DNA from: Phycisphaerales bacterium UBA2266
GTDB lineage: Bacteria; Planctomycetota; Phycisphaerae; Sedimentisphaerales; Anaerobacaceae
NCBI GenBank assembly: GCA_002347125.1
Contig: DDXG01000317.1
Location: forward strand, 1 to 23,501
DNA: 23,501 bases
Direction of reading: 5' to 3'
Shown here: positions 21,805 to 23,501 of the stretch, piece by piece
How the letters are laid out: every line of letters begins with the position of its first letter
Numbering within the stretch: the stretch's first letter is position 1
The notes under the pieces: model-generated
Databases searched by the model: none
Seen by the model: only the letters and a program-made list of their open reading frames with translations
Told to the model about the DNA's origin: nothing
Made by a program: the position numbers and the translations under genes

Positions 21805-21829
21805 CCGCCCTTTGGGCCAATCAGGGCGG
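21805..21829 (+). other. Leader stem-loop before the membrane protein gene
   Basis: CCGCCCT (21805-21811) pairs perfectly with AGGGCGG (21823-21829) around an 11-base loop. It sits between the promoter and the start codon, in the predicted 5' leader. No T-run follows. Confidence 0.4.
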
Positions 21830-21860
21830 TGTATGTGTGTGAAACCTGGGTAGGACGCCT

Positions 21861-22580
21861 ATGGCAGGGAAACTCCGAGCTATTGCGGTTGAATTGAAAT
21901 CCCATGCCCCGTTTACATTATTCGGGGCGGCGACGGGGCTCCTGTGCATGGTACTGTTCAGGGGCATCTCACAGGCCTTAGGTGAAACCCTCTTCTATGT
22001 CTTCCACGTGGGTCATGTCGTCCTCAGTGCGATGGTTACGGCGGCGATGTTCCGGCTCCATACGAAGGCCTCGCCACTGGTGCTGGTCGTAGTGATCGGC
22101 CTGGCCGGGGGGTTGGGAGTGGCGACGCTCAGCGATGCGGTCATTCCATACGTCGGCGAATGGACCCTGGGGATGCGCATGTCCGCCCACAGTCATGGGC
22201 CCATTACGGGCGGCCACGAACATGACGAGGCCGCCCACGAGCACGAGGCGCATGGCGATGAGGAAGGGCTCGCCAAGCGGATGCACATCGGATTCGTGGA
22301 GAAATGGTATTTCGTCATTCCGGCGGCGATTGTGGGGGTGCTGATTGCGATGTTTCGGCCGAGGACCCATGTGCCCCACGCCGGACATGTGCTGCTGAGC
22401 ACCTGGGCGTCGTCGTTTCACGTTGTCATGGCCATGGGCGGGCACTTGACCGTTGGGCAGGCCTTGGGGGGCTTCGCCTGGCTGTTCCTGGCGGTATGGC
22501 TGCCGTGCTGCTTCAGCGATATCGTCTTTCCGCTGTTGTTCGTCAAGTGCGGCGACACATGCCCCTCGTGCCACCATTGA
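21861..22580 (+). CDS. Polytopic membrane protein with His-rich loop, probable metal transporter
   Basis: This 239-residue protein has about six hydrophobic segments: 17-36, 43-63, 73-94, 149-166, 178-195 and 203-228. Between the third and fourth lies a loop (about 109-142) with eight histidines and several acidic residues (SAHSHGPITGGHEHDEAAHE and beyond), typical of zinc, nickel or cobalt binding. Further candidate ligands are His residues within helices (FHVGHVV, PHAGHVLLS, FHVVMAMGGH), a CC pair at 216-217 and a C-terminal CGDTCPSCHH. I do not recognise the family; it is not a clear ZIP, CDF or NiCoT member. The start follows AGGA by five bases. It is 14 bases upstream of a Fur-family gene and under a palindromic operator, so metal transport or sensing is a reasonable inference. 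Confidence 0.65.
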   Translation: MAGKLRAIAVELKSHAPFTLFGAATGLLCMVLFRGISQALGETLFYVFHVGHVVLSAMVTAAMFRLHTKASPLVLVVVIGLAGGLGVATLSDAVIPYVGEWTLGMRMSAHSHGPITGGHEHDEAAHEHEAHGDEEGLAKRMHIGFVEKWYFVIPAAIVGVLIAMFRPRTHVPHAGHVLLSTWASSFHVVMAMGGHLTVGQALGGFAWLFLAVWLPCCFSDIVFPLLFVKCGDTCPSCHH

Positions 22581-22594
22581 ACCGGAACCTGTCG

Positions 22595-23020
22595 ATGTCC
22601 GACCACGCTCATTCAGAGACCGAGAGACTGCTGCGAGAGGCACGGCTGTACAGCACGGCCTGTCGGCGGGCAACCCTGAGCGTGCTGCTCGGCTCGGACC
22701 GGCCGCTGTCGCAGGCGCAAATCGCCGATCGGCTACGGGATAGGGGGTTCAATAAGGTCTCCATCTACCGGACGCTCGCCAGCCTCGTCGAGGTCGGACT
22801 GGTCCACAAGGCCTTCCTTCACAAGCGAACATGGCACTTCGAGGCGGCGCATCGTTGCTCACAGACCCAGTGCCACCCGCATTTTACGTGCACCCGTTGC
22901 GGTGCGACGTTCTGCATGACCGAGGTACGGATGCCGATGGCCCAGGGGCAGCCGCGGGGCTTTGTGATTCTACGCCAGCAGGTCCGGCTGGAGGGGTATT
23001 GCCCGGGTTGTGCCGGTTGA
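22595..23020 (+). CDS. Fur-family metalloregulator (Zur-like)
   Basis: The 141-residue protein has the Fur layout: a winged helix with recognition segment AQIADRLRDRGFNKVSIYRTL (about 41-61), then LVHKAFLHKRTWHFEAAHRC, then the metal region HPHFTCTRCG with Cys99 and Cys102, and a C-terminal pair Cys136/Cys139 in GYCPGC. The two CxxC pairs form the structural zinc site of Fur/Zur proteins. It would repress transcription when loaded with metal. Zinc is favoured by the His-rich neighbour, but iron, nickel or another metal cannot be excluded. It is encoded 14 bases after the membrane protein and may bind the palindrome at 21726-21742, giving autoregulation. Confidence 0.88.
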   Translation: MSDHAHSETERLLREARLYSTACRRATLSVLLGSDRPLSQAQIADRLRDRGFNKVSIYRTLASLVEVGLVHKAFLHKRTWHFEAAHRCSQTQCHPHFTCTRCGATFCMTEVRMPMAQGQPRGFVILRQQVRLEGYCPGCAG

Positions 23021-23028
23021 GTATTCGT

Positions 23029-23376
23029 ATGGTATTTCGTCGAGCGATATCGCGGCAGCCATCACGCCAACGGCGGGTCCCGCGACCAGTCTTGGCGGCG
23101 ATGGTGTTGGCCTGGCATCTGGCCGTCACCATGGGCCTGATGCTATATGTTCATCGAGAGACCGCGGGACAGAAACCAGGGCATGACAGTAAGCATTGCA
23201 CGGTATGTCAGGGGCTGGCGCTGGCGCCAAAGGACTGCTTGGCGCCGCCGGCGGACCTGCACATCCAGACCGTGGAGTCGCTCACGTCTTCTCGGTACAT
23301 TCCCGACGATGCTGTTGTTCAAGCGTCCAATGGACGGGCCTTCGCCGCAAGGCCGCCACCCGTTGTTCCCCTCTGA
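23029..23376 (+). CDS. Small single-pass membrane protein with His/Cys metal-binding motif
   Basis: Eight bases after the Fur-family stop begins a 115-residue ORF with a basic N-terminus (many Arg), one transmembrane helix (LAAMVLAWHLAVTMGLMLYV, about 22-41), and then HDSKHCTVCQGLALAPKDC with His52, His56, Cys57, Cys60 and Cys70. The arrangement of a short anchor followed by a C-x-x-C motif recalls DUF2946-type and other small periplasmic metal-handling proteins found beside zinc or copper uptake genes, but I cannot assign a family. Its tight spacing to the Fur-family gene suggests one transcript. The remaining C-terminal tail is proline-rich and featureless. Confidence 0.6.
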   Translation: MVFRRAISRQPSRQRRVPRPVLAAMVLAWHLAVTMGLMLYVHRETAGQKPGHDSKHCTVCQGLALAPKDCLAPPADLHIQTVESLTSSRYIPDDAVVQASNGRAFAARPPPVVPL

Positions 23377-23477
23377 CGGACGTTATCATACCTCTCTGAT
23401 TGATGGAACGCCCAGGCGGCGCGCGGCCGTATGAGGCCCCAGCGCTTCTGAGGCGGATTCTGCAGGGGAACCATCCC

Positions 23478-23501
23478 ATGGTGAAGAACAGGGCCTTCAC
23501 A
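23478..23501 (+). CDS. Start of a probable prepilin-type (type II pseudopilin-like) gene, runs off right edge
   Basis: Only eight codons are present: M-V-K-N-R-A-F-T. This is how planctomycete prepilin-like proteins begin, before the L-I-E-L-L cleavage and methylation helix, and a G-rich ribosome-site candidate (AGGGG) precedes the ATG. The rest lies outside the window, so the call rests on this short match and on how common such genes are in the group. Confidence 0.45.

Larger units (their letters stand above)
21297..21860. other. 564-base non-coding region with divergent promoters and operator-like palindromes
   Basis: No convincing gene was found between the secreted protein (minus) and the membrane protein (plus). 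The stretch is less GC-rich than its surroundings. It holds a minus-strand promoter candidate at 21460-21488, a 19-bp palindrome at 21677-21695, two A7 tracts at 21696-21702 and 21718-21724, a 17-bp palindrome overlapping a promoter at 21726-21765, and a stem-loop at 21805-21829. Confidence 0.7.

Noticed and set aside
1..23501. tRNA or rRNA genes
   Set aside because: No cloverleaf anticodon-arm or T-loop consensus, and no rRNA-like sequence, was noticed on either strand by eye.

Overview
The window reads as two different genomes joined together. Positions 1 to about 10,160 are very GC-rich, with almost every codon ending in G or C. They carry genes of a kind common in Acidobacteriota (Vicinamibacteria-like): a tricorn-like S41 peptidase fragment, a GH2 and a GH35/DUF5597 beta-galactosidase, a GKRP/MurQ-like SIS protein, an AbiEii-type nucleotidyltransferase pair and a DUF3788 protein. 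From about 10,161 to the end the base composition and codon choice change abruptly, inside one transporter reading frame. The genes there look planctomycete (Phycisphaerae/Sedimentisphaerales-like): a dockerin-like secreted propeller, a DUF4190-pseudopilin fusion and a prepilin start. The taxonomic names are inference from gene content. The break is visible in the sequence and suggests a chimeric metagenomic contig or a recombination point.

Left half. A 5'-truncated S41 fragment leaves the window at base 1 on the minus strand, followed by a small DedA/VTT membrane protein (338-811, minus). Diverging from it are a secreted GH2 beta-galactosidase (986-4135) and a GKRP-like double-SIS protein (4264-6126), separated by a run of twelve 7-bp words. 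The minus strand then carries a small secreted protein broken by one in-frame TAG (6107-6508), a frameshifted nucleotidyltransferase overlapping its small partner gene (6578-7182), a GH35 beta-galactosidase (7448-9136) and a DUF3788 protein (9240-9656). The theme is beta-galactoside breakdown beside decaying accessory genes.

Right half. A sodium/solute symporter (9810-11849, possibly hybrid), a galactokinase-family kinase (11895-13145), pyrK (13226-14179) and pyrD (14535-15467) run in one direction. Each is followed directly after its stop codon by repetitive DNA: 7-bp arrays after the symporter, the kinase and pyrD, and after pyrK a 322-bp cassette with 39-bp inverted repeats around a truncated GxxExxY gene. 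Next come an SMP-30 lipoprotein, a DUF4190-pseudopilin fusion and TspO, then convergent ribF-nrnA with a good promoter, and a secreted seven-repeat protein with a dockerin-like end.

The last part is a compact metal-homeostasis locus (21677-23376). It holds two perfect palindromes, two phased A-tracts and a promoter whose -35 lies in the second palindrome, followed by a polytopic membrane protein with a His-rich loop, a Fur/Zur-family repressor and a small membrane protein with CxxC and His residues. This locus and the inverted-repeat GxxExxY cassette are the best candidates for something not yet described. The window ends 24 bases into a probable prepilin-type gene.
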